Origin: Deltaproteobacteria bacterium
Lineage (GTDB): Bacteria; Bdellovibrionota_C; UBA2361; OMII01
Assembly (NCBI GenBank): GCA_023262305.1
Contig: JALRCK010000005.1
Span: 1 to 14,051 of the forward strand
Direction of reading: 5' to 3'
DNA: 14,051 nt
In this document: positions 1 through 6,901 of the stretch, in pieces
Layout of the letters: each line of letters opens with the position of its first letter
How positions within the stretch are numbered: position 1 is the stretch's first letter
The notes under the pieces: generated by a model
What the model saw: only the letters and a program-made list of their open reading frames with translations
Told to the model about the DNA's origin: nothing
Database searches by the model: none
Program-made: the position numbers and the translations under genes

Positions 1-1230
1 GAAGATCTCAAAACCTGAAGTCACTGAATAGAGTGGCAAGGTCTTTCGAACCCCAGCGTCACTTACGAGGTGCTCAAAGTACATGATTGCGTGCGGAAGA
101 TTGTCAGCTCGGAAGAGGACTCGGCTCAGCATGACCATAAAGAGAGTTAGAAGCACCTGAACGAAGTGGGGAAGTTTCAAGAGGTGCTTGGCGAGGAAGA
201 GTCGCTCAAGCGTCATAAAGAAGCCGTGCCAGACGCCCCATAAGATGAAGGTCCACTGAGCTCCGTGCCACAATCCTGAGAAGAGAAAAACCACCCAGAG
301 GTTGAAGTACTGTCGCGCTATGCTGCATTTATTCCCTCCGAGCGGATAGTAGAGGTATTCCCGCATCCAGCGACCGAACGACATGTGCCATCTTCGCCAG
401 AAATCGGTGAAGCTTGAGGCGAGGTATGGTTGATTGAAGTTCTCTGGAAATCTGAATCCAAACATTCGAGCAAGACCGATAGCCATATCGGAGTACCCGG
501 AGAAGTCAAAGTAGATCTGTGCGGTGTAGGCAAGTAACCCCAGCCAGGCAAGCTCCGGGGAGAGGGCGCTAGCCTTAAGCGCAAACACGTTGTCCGCGGT
601 GTGTCCAACGATGTCAGCAACGAGTACTTTTTTTGCCAACCCTATTGAGAATCGGATCATCCCTTCAAAGATGTCGTGTAATCGAGAGGGGCGATTCTGC
701 AACTGGCTCTCTATCTCATGGTACCTGACGATAGGTCCCGCGATGAGCTGAGGAAAGAAGAGGATATAGAGGAGAAACTTGATGGGATCGTGACAAGCTG
801 GGCGAATCCGTCGATATACATCGACGACGTAGCTTATCTTGTGAAAGGTGAAGAATGAGATACCGATCGGAAGGACAACCGTCTGCCATGGAATGGGCGG
901 GGCGCCAAACCACGACACTACGCGAGACGCCTCACCGACGAAGAAGTTCGCGTACTTAAAATATCCGAGGGCACATACGTTGATGATGATGGAGAGCGTG
1001 AGCCACACCTTAGGCCACCGACCCTGGCTTCGCTCAATCGCCTGAGAGAGCACAAAGTCTATCGCGCAGAGAGCCAAAAGGAGCCCCACAAATCGTGGCT
1101 CTCCCCAAGCGTAGAAGAAGAGGCTAGCTGAAATGAGGATTAGGTTCTTAACGGCGCGCGGGACGATGAGGTAAGCCCCCAGAACGATGGGGAGAAAGTA
1201 GAAGAGAAAGAGGTACGAGCTGAACACCAT
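1..1230 (-). CDS. AlgI-like MBOAT family O-acyltransferase (3' end cut by window edge)
   Basis: Membrane-bound O-acyltransferase of the AlgI/PatA/DltB group, which moves acyl (usually acetyl) groups across the inner membrane onto an exported polymer such as alginate or another exopolysaccharide. Reading the minus strand from 1230 gives 410 codons with no stop, so the C-terminus (perhaps 60–100 residues) lies beyond the left edge. Visible family features are a hydrophobic N-terminus (MVFSSYLFLFYFLP), the block QIYFDFSGYSDMAIGL near residues 238–253, FWRRWHMSF near 278 and the active-site LWHG with His near 322. ATG 1230 is chosen because AlgI proteins start just before such a hydrophobic run. 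There is no good ribosome binding site. The real substrate is unknown because the partner genes (AlgJ/AlgX- or DltD-like) would lie outside the window. Confidence 0.93.
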   Translation of the reverse strand, partial: MVFSSYLFLFYFLPIVLGAYLIVPRAVKNLILISASLFFYAWGEPRFVGLLLALCAIDFVLSQAIERSQGRWPKVWLTLSIIINVCALGYFKYANFFVGEASRVVSWFGAPPIPWQTVVLPIGISFFTFHKISYVVDVYRRIRPACHDPIKFLLYILFFPQLIAGPIVRYHEIESQLQNRPSRLHDIFEGMIRFSIGLAKKVLVADIVGHTADNVFALKASALSPELAWLGLLAYTAQIYFDFSGYSDMAIGLARMFGFRFPENFNQPYLASSFTDFWRRWHMSFGRWMREYLYYPLGGNKCSIARQYFNLWVVFLFSGLWHGAQWTFILWGVWHGFFMTLERLFLAKHLLKLPHFVQVLLTLFMVMLSRVLFRADNLPHAIMYFEHLVSDAGVRKTLPLYSVTSGFEIF

Positions 1231-1305
1231 ACGCGCCGCGCTAGCATACCAAAAGTCGCCCGGTAGTCCAAAGTTGAGAGGCTACAAAAAAGGCTCGGTG
1301 GGGAA

Positions 1306-1334
1306 ATAATTCGGTTTAATCGATGACTTGGCAA
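1306..1334 (-). promoter_or_regulatory. Possible sigma-70-type promoter for the MBOAT gene
   Basis: On the minus strand a TTGCCA hexamer (1334–1329) and an AATTAT hexamer (1311–1306) are separated by exactly 17 bases. They match the consensus at 5/6 and 4/6. The pair lies just after the stop codon of the PH-domain gene and about 75 bases before the acyltransferase ATG. The spacing is ideal, but such matches arise by chance, so this is a candidate only. Confidence 0.3.
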
Positions 1335-1338
1335 GTTG

Positions 1339-1917
1339 TTACGAGTTTTCCGAGCTCGAAGTGCTGTGTGTTCGAGCCCCAGGTACCGGGTCGGCGCTGG
1401 AGGGTACGGAATCCCGCACACTTCGAATGAGGTCCTTAACAGCCCGGGGATGACGGAGTCCTCGCATCAGGATCGCCTGGCGATTCCCAGCTCCTATCGG
1501 CAGGATGTTGAGGTCGCCCAGTCCTACAAGGCGTTGGATGATCGACCCAATCGTTTCGATCTCCTGGATGTGGTCGTACTCAAGGCGTGAGGATCGTTCA
1601 CGCCATGAGATCCGTCCTTTCACATGGATGAGGTACTCGGGAGTGATGACGAGGCGCTCGTTATAAATCTTGAAAGCGGCTACCAGGAGTACAAAGACCG
1701 GAACGATCGGAAGGTACGAACCTGAAAGGCTGAATGCACCGAGGTTGACCGAGAAAGTGGCGAGCTCAGGAAATACGATGCTGACGTAAACGATTGCAGC
1801 CTCAAGAATCACGGTGAGAAAGATGAGGGGCCATTGATTGAGCCACGATTGCCGAACGATAACATTACTACCGTCTACGACGCCGACGGTTGTATGAGGC
1901 GCACGAGTATTTTCCAC
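1339..1917 (-). CDS. Membrane-anchored bacterial PH-domain (DUF304/bPH2) protein
   Basis: A 192-residue protein with two hydrophobic segments (about residues 30–50 and 62–84) followed by a bacterial pleckstrin-homology-like domain (about 85–170). The domain is recognisable from NERLVITPEYLI, a G-R-I turn, DHIQEIETIGSIIQRLVG and GDLNIL, the usual bPH2 order. The Ser/Thr-rich tail looks disordered. Family members (YdbS/YdbT-like) are integral membrane proteins of mostly unknown biochemical role, so no substrate is proposed. The start is GTG at 1917. No Shine–Dalgarno sequence precedes it and there is no better in-frame ATG, so the N-terminus is uncertain. It lies 108 bases upstream of the acyltransferase gene on the same strand, so the two could be co-transcribed, though a candidate promoter lies between them. 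Confidence 0.8.
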   Translation of the reverse strand: MENTRAPHTTVGVVDGSNVIVRQSWLNQWPLIFLTVILEAAIVYVSIVFPELATFSVNLGAFSLSGSYLPIVPVFVLLVAAFKIYNERLVITPEYLIHVKGRISWRERSSRLEYDHIQEIETIGSIIQRLVGLGDLNILPIGAGNRQAILMRGLRHPRAVKDLIRSVRDSVPSSADPVPGARTHSTSSSENS

Positions 1918-2245
1918 ACAAGATAGACTAAGAGAAGCTGGGGATGACGTCCAGGGGAGAGTATTTGTTAGTGAATCGGAGTAGTTGGGTGCTGCCTCTT
2001 TGAGGCCTCAGGAGAGTCTGAATCGTCCGGGGCAAGATGCTCGTCCCTTGTCTGTGTCAACAATATGGATGAGCTTCTTTTTGGGTCGGTCTCTATGAAC
2101 GTGGTTGTTTCCTGCGATGCATATCGTAGCGCGAAGACTTCCGCATCATCTTGATCTGATCTTCCTCGTCTTGTCCCAGAACGCTCTGACACAAGATGTC
2201 CGATTCGTCCCCGATGGCAGAAGGGCGAGGTGACGATAGAGCACA
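1918..2245. other. Intergenic region between fused E1 and PH-domain genes
   Basis: About 330 bases with no convincing gene. A 92-codon GTG-started minus frame (2246–1968) has no recognisable domain and looks like an accidental frame. A second minus frame continues in phase after the E1 stop for 50 codons (to the TAG at 2093–2095) and reads more like protein, but lacks an ATG or GTG start. A 5-bp inverted repeat (GCCTC/GAGGC) occurs, without a T-run. I found no clear terminator for the E1 transcript and no clear promoter for the PH gene. Confidence 0.6.
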
Positions 2246-4318
2246 CTAAAAAGCCAGCAGCTCCTCAACCGCTTGGCTGATATCCTCCACTTGAGGCAAC
2301 ACGATATCCTCAAGAAGTGGAGCGTGAGGAACAGCGGCAACGTATTTCATGCCGACGCGCTTCACAGGGGCATCTAGGTGCTCAAAGCAGCTTTCTGCGA
2401 TCTGAGCGGCGATCTCTCCACCGAATCCTCCAAAGACGACATCTTCGTGGGCAACAACAACCCGCCCGGTTTTTCTCACGCTCTCAAAGATGTGCTCGAT
2501 ATCGAGAGGCACAATAGAGCGCACATCAACTACCTCGACTGAGTGCCCCTTCGATTCCATGATGTGAGCAACCATAAGGCTCTTGTGTACAAGAGCTCCC
2601 CAGGTAACGATCGTGAGATCCGTTCCTTGTCGGACCGTCTTTGCCTTTCCTATCGGCGTGATGAAGTCTGCGTCCCCTTCAGGTCCTTTCGCGTATACCT
2701 GGCGATAGAGCCCTTTGTGTTCCAGAAAGAGCACAGGATCCTGGGCACGAATGGCGGCTTTCAGGAGCCCCTTGGCGTCAGTGGCGTTTGAAGGATAGAG
2801 AACGAAGAGTCCCGGAAAATGGGCGAAGGTGGCTTCGATATTTTGGGAGTGGTAAGCCCCTCCACGGATGTATCCTCCAACCGGAATTCGAATCACCGCT
2901 GGACAGGCATAGTCTCCCGCACATCGATAGTGCAGCATGGCGAGCTCGTTTCGAATCTGATTGGCACCCGTCCACACATAATCGCCGAACTGGATCTCGG
3001 CGATCGGCTTGAGACCGCGAGTGGCGAGACCGATGGCGGCACCAACAATGGAGCTCTCTGCGAGCTGGCTGTTGAAGACGCGACTTGCACCGTATTTTGC
3101 AGTGAGCCCAGCTGTTACCGTGAAGACGCCGCCTTTGCCGTGCGCGACATCTTCGCCAAAGATGCAGGTATCTGGATTGCGAGCAAGCTCTTCATCAAGA
3201 GCGTGATTAAGGGCATCAACGATAAAGACCTCTTCTCCTGACGCCTCGCCTTCAACGATTCCGTCCCATGGAGTCGCATTTCGGAAGGTGTGCGAGGTGG
3301 CATCAGCTGCTGAGGGATCCGGAGTTCTCTCTGCGGCGTCGGCTGCCTGATCGACTTCGTTCTTTACCTCGGCGTGGAGCTCTTCGAGTTTCGCCTGCGT
3401 TATCGCCTTGCGATCGAGCAGGAGCGCACGAGTGAGTCTCAGGGGGCAGCGAAGTTGCTCCTTGGCGAGATCCTCGGAGCTTCGATATTTGAGGTGGTTG
3501 TCAGAGATAGAATGACTTTGAAGTCGAGGCACATGGGCCTCAATCAAGGTGGGGCCTTCTCCACGACGCGCGCGCGCGTGAGCCTCTTGGAGCACAGCCT
3601 TTGAAGCCTCCACGTCAGAGCCGTTCACTTGAGCGGTCTCAAGATTCTCATAATTTTGCGCGATAGTCGCGATGCTTGAACCGGCAAGCTGCTCTGAGAT
3701 ATGAACAGAGATCGCGTAGAGGTTGTTTTGAATGACAAAGACCACAGGGAGCTTCTCTCGAGAGGCCCAATTTAAAGCTTCGTGAAAATCTCCTTGTGAG
3801 CACGTTCCCTCACCGGCAGAGACGTACACGACCTCATCGAGCCGCTTCATCTTCGCACCGAGCGCGCACCCTACTGCTTGGAGAAACTGAGAGCCTGTTG
3901 GAGAGCTTTGTGGAGGAACGCGAAGATCAAGTGAGCAGTAGTGCATAGGCATCATGCGCCCATGCGAATTAGGGTCTTCCACCTTGTTCATCGCGTTCAT
4001 CAGGATCTGCTCAGGAGTCATGCCGAGACCAACCATCAGAGCCATTTCACGGTAGTAGGGGTAGAGCCAATCCTGTCCGGCGCGGAACACCTTTGCAGCC
4101 GCTACTTGAATGCCCTCATGGCCTGCGCAACTAATCTGGAAGTGGCATTTATTTTGTTTGTAGAGGGTGATGGTCTTTTCATCGAGCAAGCGCGAGAGGA
4201 GCATGGTGCGATAGGACCAGAGGAGCTGGTCATTGCTGAGTTGAGCCACAGACCCAGCAGAGGCTCGTTTGAGGCTGGTAGACCTCTTTTCTGTTCCCGC
4301 CTTAGTTGCTCGCTGCAT
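2246..4318 (-). CDS. 2-oxoacid dehydrogenase E1, alpha and beta subunits fused (branched-chain or pyruvate type)
   Basis: Thiamine-diphosphate-dependent E1 that decarboxylates a 2-oxoacid and passes the acyl group to lipoyl-E2. At 690 residues it carries both subunits in one chain. The alpha half (about 25–320) has the TPP/Mg region GEG(169–171)…NN(198–199) within GDFHEALNWASREKLP, and the phosphorylation-loop-like HSISDN (269–274). A charged, Ala-rich linker (about 320–360) leads to the beta half, with IFGEDVAHGKGGVF (387–399), FGDYVWTGANQIRNELA and AYHSQ (His 490). The order and overall similarity favour the branched-chain 2-oxoacid (BkdA) or related type over AceE, but the substrate cannot be fixed from sequence alone. 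ATG 4318 has a G-rich Shine–Dalgarno (AGGGGGG) 5 bases upstream. The first Gly-Asp-Gly of the TPP motif is Gly-Glu-Gly here. It follows lpd and lipB on the same strand, after a 282-base gap. Confidence 0.92.
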   Translation of the reverse strand: MQRATKAGTEKRSTSLKRASAGSVAQLSNDQLLWSYRTMLLSRLLDEKTITLYKQNKCHFQISCAGHEGIQVAAAKVFRAGQDWLYPYYREMALMVGLGMTPEQILMNAMNKVEDPNSHGRMMPMHYCSLDLRVPPQSSPTGSQFLQAVGCALGAKMKRLDEVVYVSAGEGTCSQGDFHEALNWASREKLPVVFVIQNNLYAISVHISEQLAGSSIATIAQNYENLETAQVNGSDVEASKAVLQEAHARARRGEGPTLIEAHVPRLQSHSISDNHLKYRSSEDLAKEQLRCPLRLTRALLLDRKAITQAKLEELHAEVKNEVDQAADAAERTPDPSAADATSHTFRNATPWDGIVEGEASGEEVFIVDALNHALDEELARNPDTCIFGEDVAHGKGGVFTVTAGLTAKYGASRVFNSQLAESSIVGAAIGLATRGLKPIAEIQFGDYVWTGANQIRNELAMLHYRCAGDYACPAVIRIPVGGYIRGGAYHSQNIEATFAHFPGLFVLYPSNATDAKGLLKAAIRAQDPVLFLEHKGLYRQVYAKGPEGDADFITPIGKAKTVRQGTDLTIVTWGALVHKSLMVAHIMESKGHSVEVVDVRSIVPLDIEHIFESVRKTGRVVVAHEDVVFGGFGGEIAAQIAESCFEHLDAPVKRVGMKYVAAVPHAPLLEDIVLPQVEDISQAVEELLAF

Positions 4319-4397
4319 AGTCGCCCCCCTGTGGTGGTCACTCCGTTACAGTGCTTGAACGAATGACCTTATGTGTATGTCACAGTTCCTGCTCTTA

Positions 4398-4416
4398 CTC
4401 CTCCCGATCGGAGGAG
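4398..4416 (-). promoter_or_regulatory. Perfect 7-bp inverted repeat in the E1 leader
   Basis: CTCCTCC and GGAGGAG flank a 5-base loop, giving a strong GC-rich hairpin about 80 bases before the E1 start. On the minus-strand RNA the distal arm is GGAGGAG, a perfect Shine–Dalgarno-like sequence hidden in the stem. No T-run follows, so it is not a classical terminator. It may be a leader stability or control element, or chance. Confidence 0.4.
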
Positions 4417-4511
4417 CCACCGAGGTGACCCTACTATGGTATCCGGGAAGAACACCAGAGCGCAAAAAAATATGTCCTGCCAGGTGGTTAGGATTGTTTT
4501 TTGCTGCTTAT

Positions 4512-4536
4512 CGTAGTTGAAAATCTTAATAAAGTT
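4512..4536 (-). repeat. Diverged copy of the lipB 3' end (relic)
   Basis: This 25-base segment matches the lipB coding end at 4609–4633 in 21 of 25 positions. Both encode NFIKIFNY on the minus strand. All four mismatches fall at codon third positions and are synonymous (TTT/TTC, ATT/ATA, ATT/ATC, TTC/TTT). The offset is 97 bases. Immediately upstream, in a neighbouring frame, the minus strand encodes STVRHLTKLIA, which loosely resembles VTVEEVTGKLIT of the lipB tail. The pattern suggests a remnant of another lipB-like gene end whose frame has since been broken. The 25-base match is seen directly; its origin is inferred. Confidence 0.65.
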
Positions 4537-4600
4537 GGGGTTGAGCGATGAGCTTGGTCAGGTGGCGAACAGTGCTCATCACACCGCCTGTATCGCCCTG

Positions 4601-5293
4601 CTAGGCCTCGTAGTTAAAGATCTTTATGAAGTTCGTGATCAATTTTCCTGTGACCTCTTCCACGGTCACGCGTCGTGAGGGGGTTAATTCGGATATGGAT
4701 ACGGTAGCGATCTTTCCGAGGCCGCAAGGGTTGATCGGTGCGAATCGGTGCGCGCACGGGAGCACGTTTACGGAGAATCCGTGCAACGTGCACCAGCGCG
4801 AGATTCTAACTCCGCTGAAGGCTATCTTTGAGTTCTCGTCGATCCACACTCCGGTCTTTCCCGGTACTCGAATACCCTCAATGCCGTACTCTTTGAGGGT
4901 AGTGAGAACTACCTCTTCAAGCGATCTCATGTACCACCCAACATCGGTTCGGTGGTTGTGAAGGTTGATGAGGGGATAGCACACAGCCTGCTCTGGTCCG
5001 TGGTAGGTCACACTCCCACCACGCTCTATGGATACAACCGGGGTTCCAGCTGACTCTATTTCAGATGACGGGGTGTAGAAGTGAGCCTCTTCTGTTGAGG
5101 TTCCGCATGTGATGACGGGGTTGTGTGAGCACGTGAGCAACACATCTCCCTGTACACCGTCGATTATCTTGCGGTGATAGCTTCTCTGGAGCTCAAGGCA
5201 CTTAGCGTAGTCGATCAAGCCGAGGTCGTAGACCTCAAGCTTGATCGGATCGCCGTTAGCTTCCCTAAAAATTGATTGGCCGTCCGAGTGCAA
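4601..5293 (-). CDS. lipB: Octanoyl-[acyl-carrier-protein]:protein N-octanoyltransferase (lipoyl(octanoyl) transferase)
   Basis: LipB moves octanoate from acyl carrier protein to the target lysine of lipoyl domains, the first step of lipoate assembly in the cytoplasm; LipA then inserts sulfur. The 230-residue product shows RGGSVTYHGPEQ (91–102), the lysine of SKIAFSGVRISRW (Lys 156), HGFSVNV (171–177) and the catalytic cysteine in FAPINPCGL (Cys 190). The usual GPGQ reads GPEQ here. The start is TTG 5293, inside the lpd gene. A GGAGG at 5303–5307 sits 9 bases before it, and no ATG or GTG lies between there and the conserved YDLGLIDY. The gene overlaps lpd by 29 bases, so translational coupling is likely. 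The last eight-residue core, NFIKIFNY, is echoed in the following intergenic region. Confidence 0.95.
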   Translation of the reverse strand: MHSDGQSIFREANGDPIKLEVYDLGLIDYAKCLELQRSYHRKIIDGVQGDVLLTCSHNPVITCGTSTEEAHFYTPSSEIESAGTPVVSIERGGSVTYHGPEQAVCYPLINLHNHRTDVGWYMRSLEEVVLTTLKEYGIEGIRVPGKTGVWIDENSKIAFSGVRISRWCTLHGFSVNVLPCAHRFAPINPCGLGKIATVSISELTPSRRVTVEEVTGKLITNFIKIFNYEA

Positions 5294-6662
5294 GAGCCAT
5301 CGCCTCCATAGTCGCCTCTGAGAGGGTTGGGTGAGGATGAACGGTGTCTACCACACTCGCCGCAATCCCCTCGTGAGATCTGATGATAGCAGCCTCTGAG
5401 ATAAGCTCGGTAGCCTCAGAGTGAATGATGTGTACGCCGAGCACCTCACCAACCTCGTCGTCGATGATCACCTTAACGAAACCATCCTGCTCTCCGATGG
5501 CGATCGCTTTGCCAACGGCTGAGAATGGCATCTTTCCGACTCTGTACTTGATCCCCTTGGTTTTAGCGGCTTTCTCAGTAAGACCGACCGAGGCAACTTG
5601 AGGTTGGCAGTAGGTGCAGCCAGGGATGTTGTCGTATCGCATCGCATGCTTGGACTTCCCGGCAACGACCTCAGCAGCAACGATACCCTCGTGACTCGCT
5701 TTATGCGCGAGCGCTGCTCCACCAGCAACATCTCCGATCGCGTAGTGGTGGGGCACGTTGGTTTGAAGGTACTCGTTAACCTTGATGAATCCACGATTCG
5801 TCTCGATGCCGACCTTATCAAGGCCGATGTTCTCGGTGTTCGGCATGATTCCGATAGCAACGAGGCAGGCGTCACCACTCCACTGTTCGGTCTTGTCCTT
5901 GCCCTTCAGGTTTGCGGTTACGGTTGCTCCCGAGCGCTTCAGGTTCTCGACACCTGTTGAGGTTCGGATGGTCATGCCGTTCTTGGTAAATACCTTCTCA
6001 AGAGTTTGGGCGACCTCTGTATCCTCAACAGGGAGGATCTGATCCGCCATCTCGACGACGGTTACCTGAGTTCCAAGGGTGTTGAAGAAGTACGCAAACT
6101 CGATACCGATTGCGCCCGCTCCGATAATCAGGAGCTTCTTCGGGAGACGTTTGTTTTCAAGGATCGTTCGCGCAGTATGAACGACCTCGCCATCAACATC
6201 GACGCCAGGGAATGGGCGCGCCCGCGCTCCGGTAGCGATGATGATATCTTTAAACTCGTAGGTTGTGGACTTTTTGGAGGAGTCGGTGACAACGAGCTTG
6301 TTGCCCTTCTCAAGAACTCCGTTTCCGGAGATTACTTCAATCTTGTTCTTTTTCATCAGGTAGTTCACGCCACCTGAGAGTTTGTTGGCCACCTCGCGGG
6401 AGCGCTCGATGATGCGCTTGAAGTCAACAGACACATCACCCGTTGTGAATCCGAATGAGCTGGCGTGTTTGATGTCGTTAAAGACCTGGGCTGAGCGGAG
6501 GAGTGCCTTTGACGGTATACATCCCCAGTTGAGGCACACGCCGCCGAGCGCCTCGCGCTCTACGATGGCGACTTGCCGTCCAAGTTGCGCGGCACGGATA
6601 GCCGCTACATATCCACCAGGTCCAGAACCTAAAATGATCAGGTCACGCGATTGATTCGCCAT
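5265..6662 (-). CDS. lpd: Dihydrolipoyl dehydrogenase (E3)
   Basis: FAD enzyme that reoxidises dihydrolipoyl groups of 2-oxoacid dehydrogenase complexes (and the glycine cleavage system) with NAD+. Its 465 residues are the usual family length. Visible features are the FAD-binding GSGPGG (12–17), the redox disulfide in GGVCLNWGCIPSK (Cys 43 and Cys 48), the NAD-binding IIGAGAIGIEFA (about 180), the second FAD motif AIGDVAGG, and the C-terminal HPHPTLSE (442–449) that supplies the active-site His-Glu pair from the partner subunit. ATG 6662 has an AGGAG 9 bases upstream. It is the first gene of the lpd–lipB–E1 string, and its last 29 bases are shared with lipB. Confidence 0.97.
   Translation of the reverse strand: MANQSRDLIILGSGPGGYVAAIRAAQLGRQVAIVEREALGGVCLNWGCIPSKALLRSAQVFNDIKHASSFGFTTGDVSVDFKRIIERSREVANKLSGGVNYLMKKNKIEVISGNGVLEKGNKLVVTDSSKKSTTYEFKDIIIATGARARPFPGVDVDGEVVHTARTILENKRLPKKLLIIGAGAIGIEFAYFFNTLGTQVTVVEMADQILPVEDTEVAQTLEKVFTKNGMTIRTSTGVENLKRSGATVTANLKGKDKTEQWSGDACLVAIGIMPNTENIGLDKVGIETNRGFIKVNEYLQTNVPHHYAIGDVAGGAALAHKASHEGIVAAEVVAGKSKHAMRYDNIPGCTYCQPQVASVGLTEKAAKTKGIKYRVGKMPFSAVGKAIAIGEQDGFVKVIIDDEVGEVLGVHIIHSEATELISEAAIIRSHEGIAASVVDTVHPHPTLSEATMEAMALALGRPINF
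5303..5307 (-). promoter_or_regulatory. Ribosome binding site for the TTG start of lipB
   Basis: GGAGG within the lpd coding sequence, nine bases before TTG 5293. It is the only good site that would give a LipB of normal length, since no ATG or GTG precedes the conserved region after the lpd stop. Confidence 0.6.
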
Positions 6663-6901
6663 ACGACTACACTCCTAGCCAGTAAAGGGTACGGTGGGTG
6701 TGATACCCACTTTGCGAAGATCCTTTTAGATCCCCGAAAGCGGATGTACCACAGAATTTGGTGAGTTGGAACGGTCTAGGAGGCGATTCACCAGCAGTTA
6801 TTTTAATAAGTTTGCGGGCTTAGCCGGTGCCAGTCCTTCAGGTAGCCACAAAGATCCCTCACGTTCCGAGTGCACAACTATGTGCTAGGGTCGAAGCAGT
6901 T
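6663..6901. other. Divergent intergenic region between lpd and the ArfB-like gene
   Basis: About 240 bases that must hold promoters for both directions. It contains a 6-bp inverted repeat (6694–6710), a close direct repeat of AGATCC separated by TTTT (near 6720–6733), and an A/T-rich stretch near 6800 (TTATTTTAATAAG) that could supply a -10 element. I could not assign a matched -35/-10 pair for either gene. Confidence 0.5.
6694..6710. promoter_or_regulatory. Inverted repeat GTGGGT-N5-ACCCAC upstream of lpd
   Basis: A perfect 6-bp inverted repeat with a 5-base spacer lies 31 bases before the lpd ATG and just upstream of its ribosome site. It could be an operator for a regulator of the lipoate genes or a leader hairpin. 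No T-run follows on the minus strand. A six-base palindrome can occur by chance. Confidence 0.3.

Larger units (their letters stand above)
4319..4600. other. lipB–E1 intergenic region, long E1 leader
   Basis: A 282-base gap inside an otherwise compact lipoate-linked cluster. It contains the lipB-tail echo (4512–4536), a perfect GC-rich hairpin (4398–4416) and A/T runs. In the frame of the echo the minus strand is open from after the TGA at 4558–4560 to a TAA near 4370, but no start codon with a ribosome site leads it. I see no complete gene here and no promoter with both good hexamers. Confidence 0.6.

Noticed and set aside
1968..2246. 92-codon minus frame starting GTG at the E1 stop (TAGTG overlap)
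   Set aside because: No ribosome site of quality, irregular composition and no domain. A competing frame in the same stretch looks more protein-like.
2819..3241. 140-codon plus-strand frame opposite E1
   Set aside because: It lies wholly within the well-supported E1 gene and has no domain; a shadow frame.
3941..4366. 141-codon plus-strand frame opposite the E1 5' end
   Set aside because: It is antisense to conserved E1 alpha sequence and shows no family features.
4368..4382. TGTG-N5-CACA palindrome as a Crp site before E1
   Set aside because: The half-site spacing is wrong for Crp (which needs TGTGA-N6-TCACA), and one half lacks the key bases.
5598..6377. Several plus-strand frames opposite lpd (up to 123 codons)
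   Set aside because: They are antisense to a fully conserved Lpd and mutually overlapping; shadow frames.
6827..6901. Upstream GTG start for the ArfB-like gene (176 aa)
   Set aside because: The extra 25 residues have no match to family N-termini, and ATG 6902 gives a typical length.
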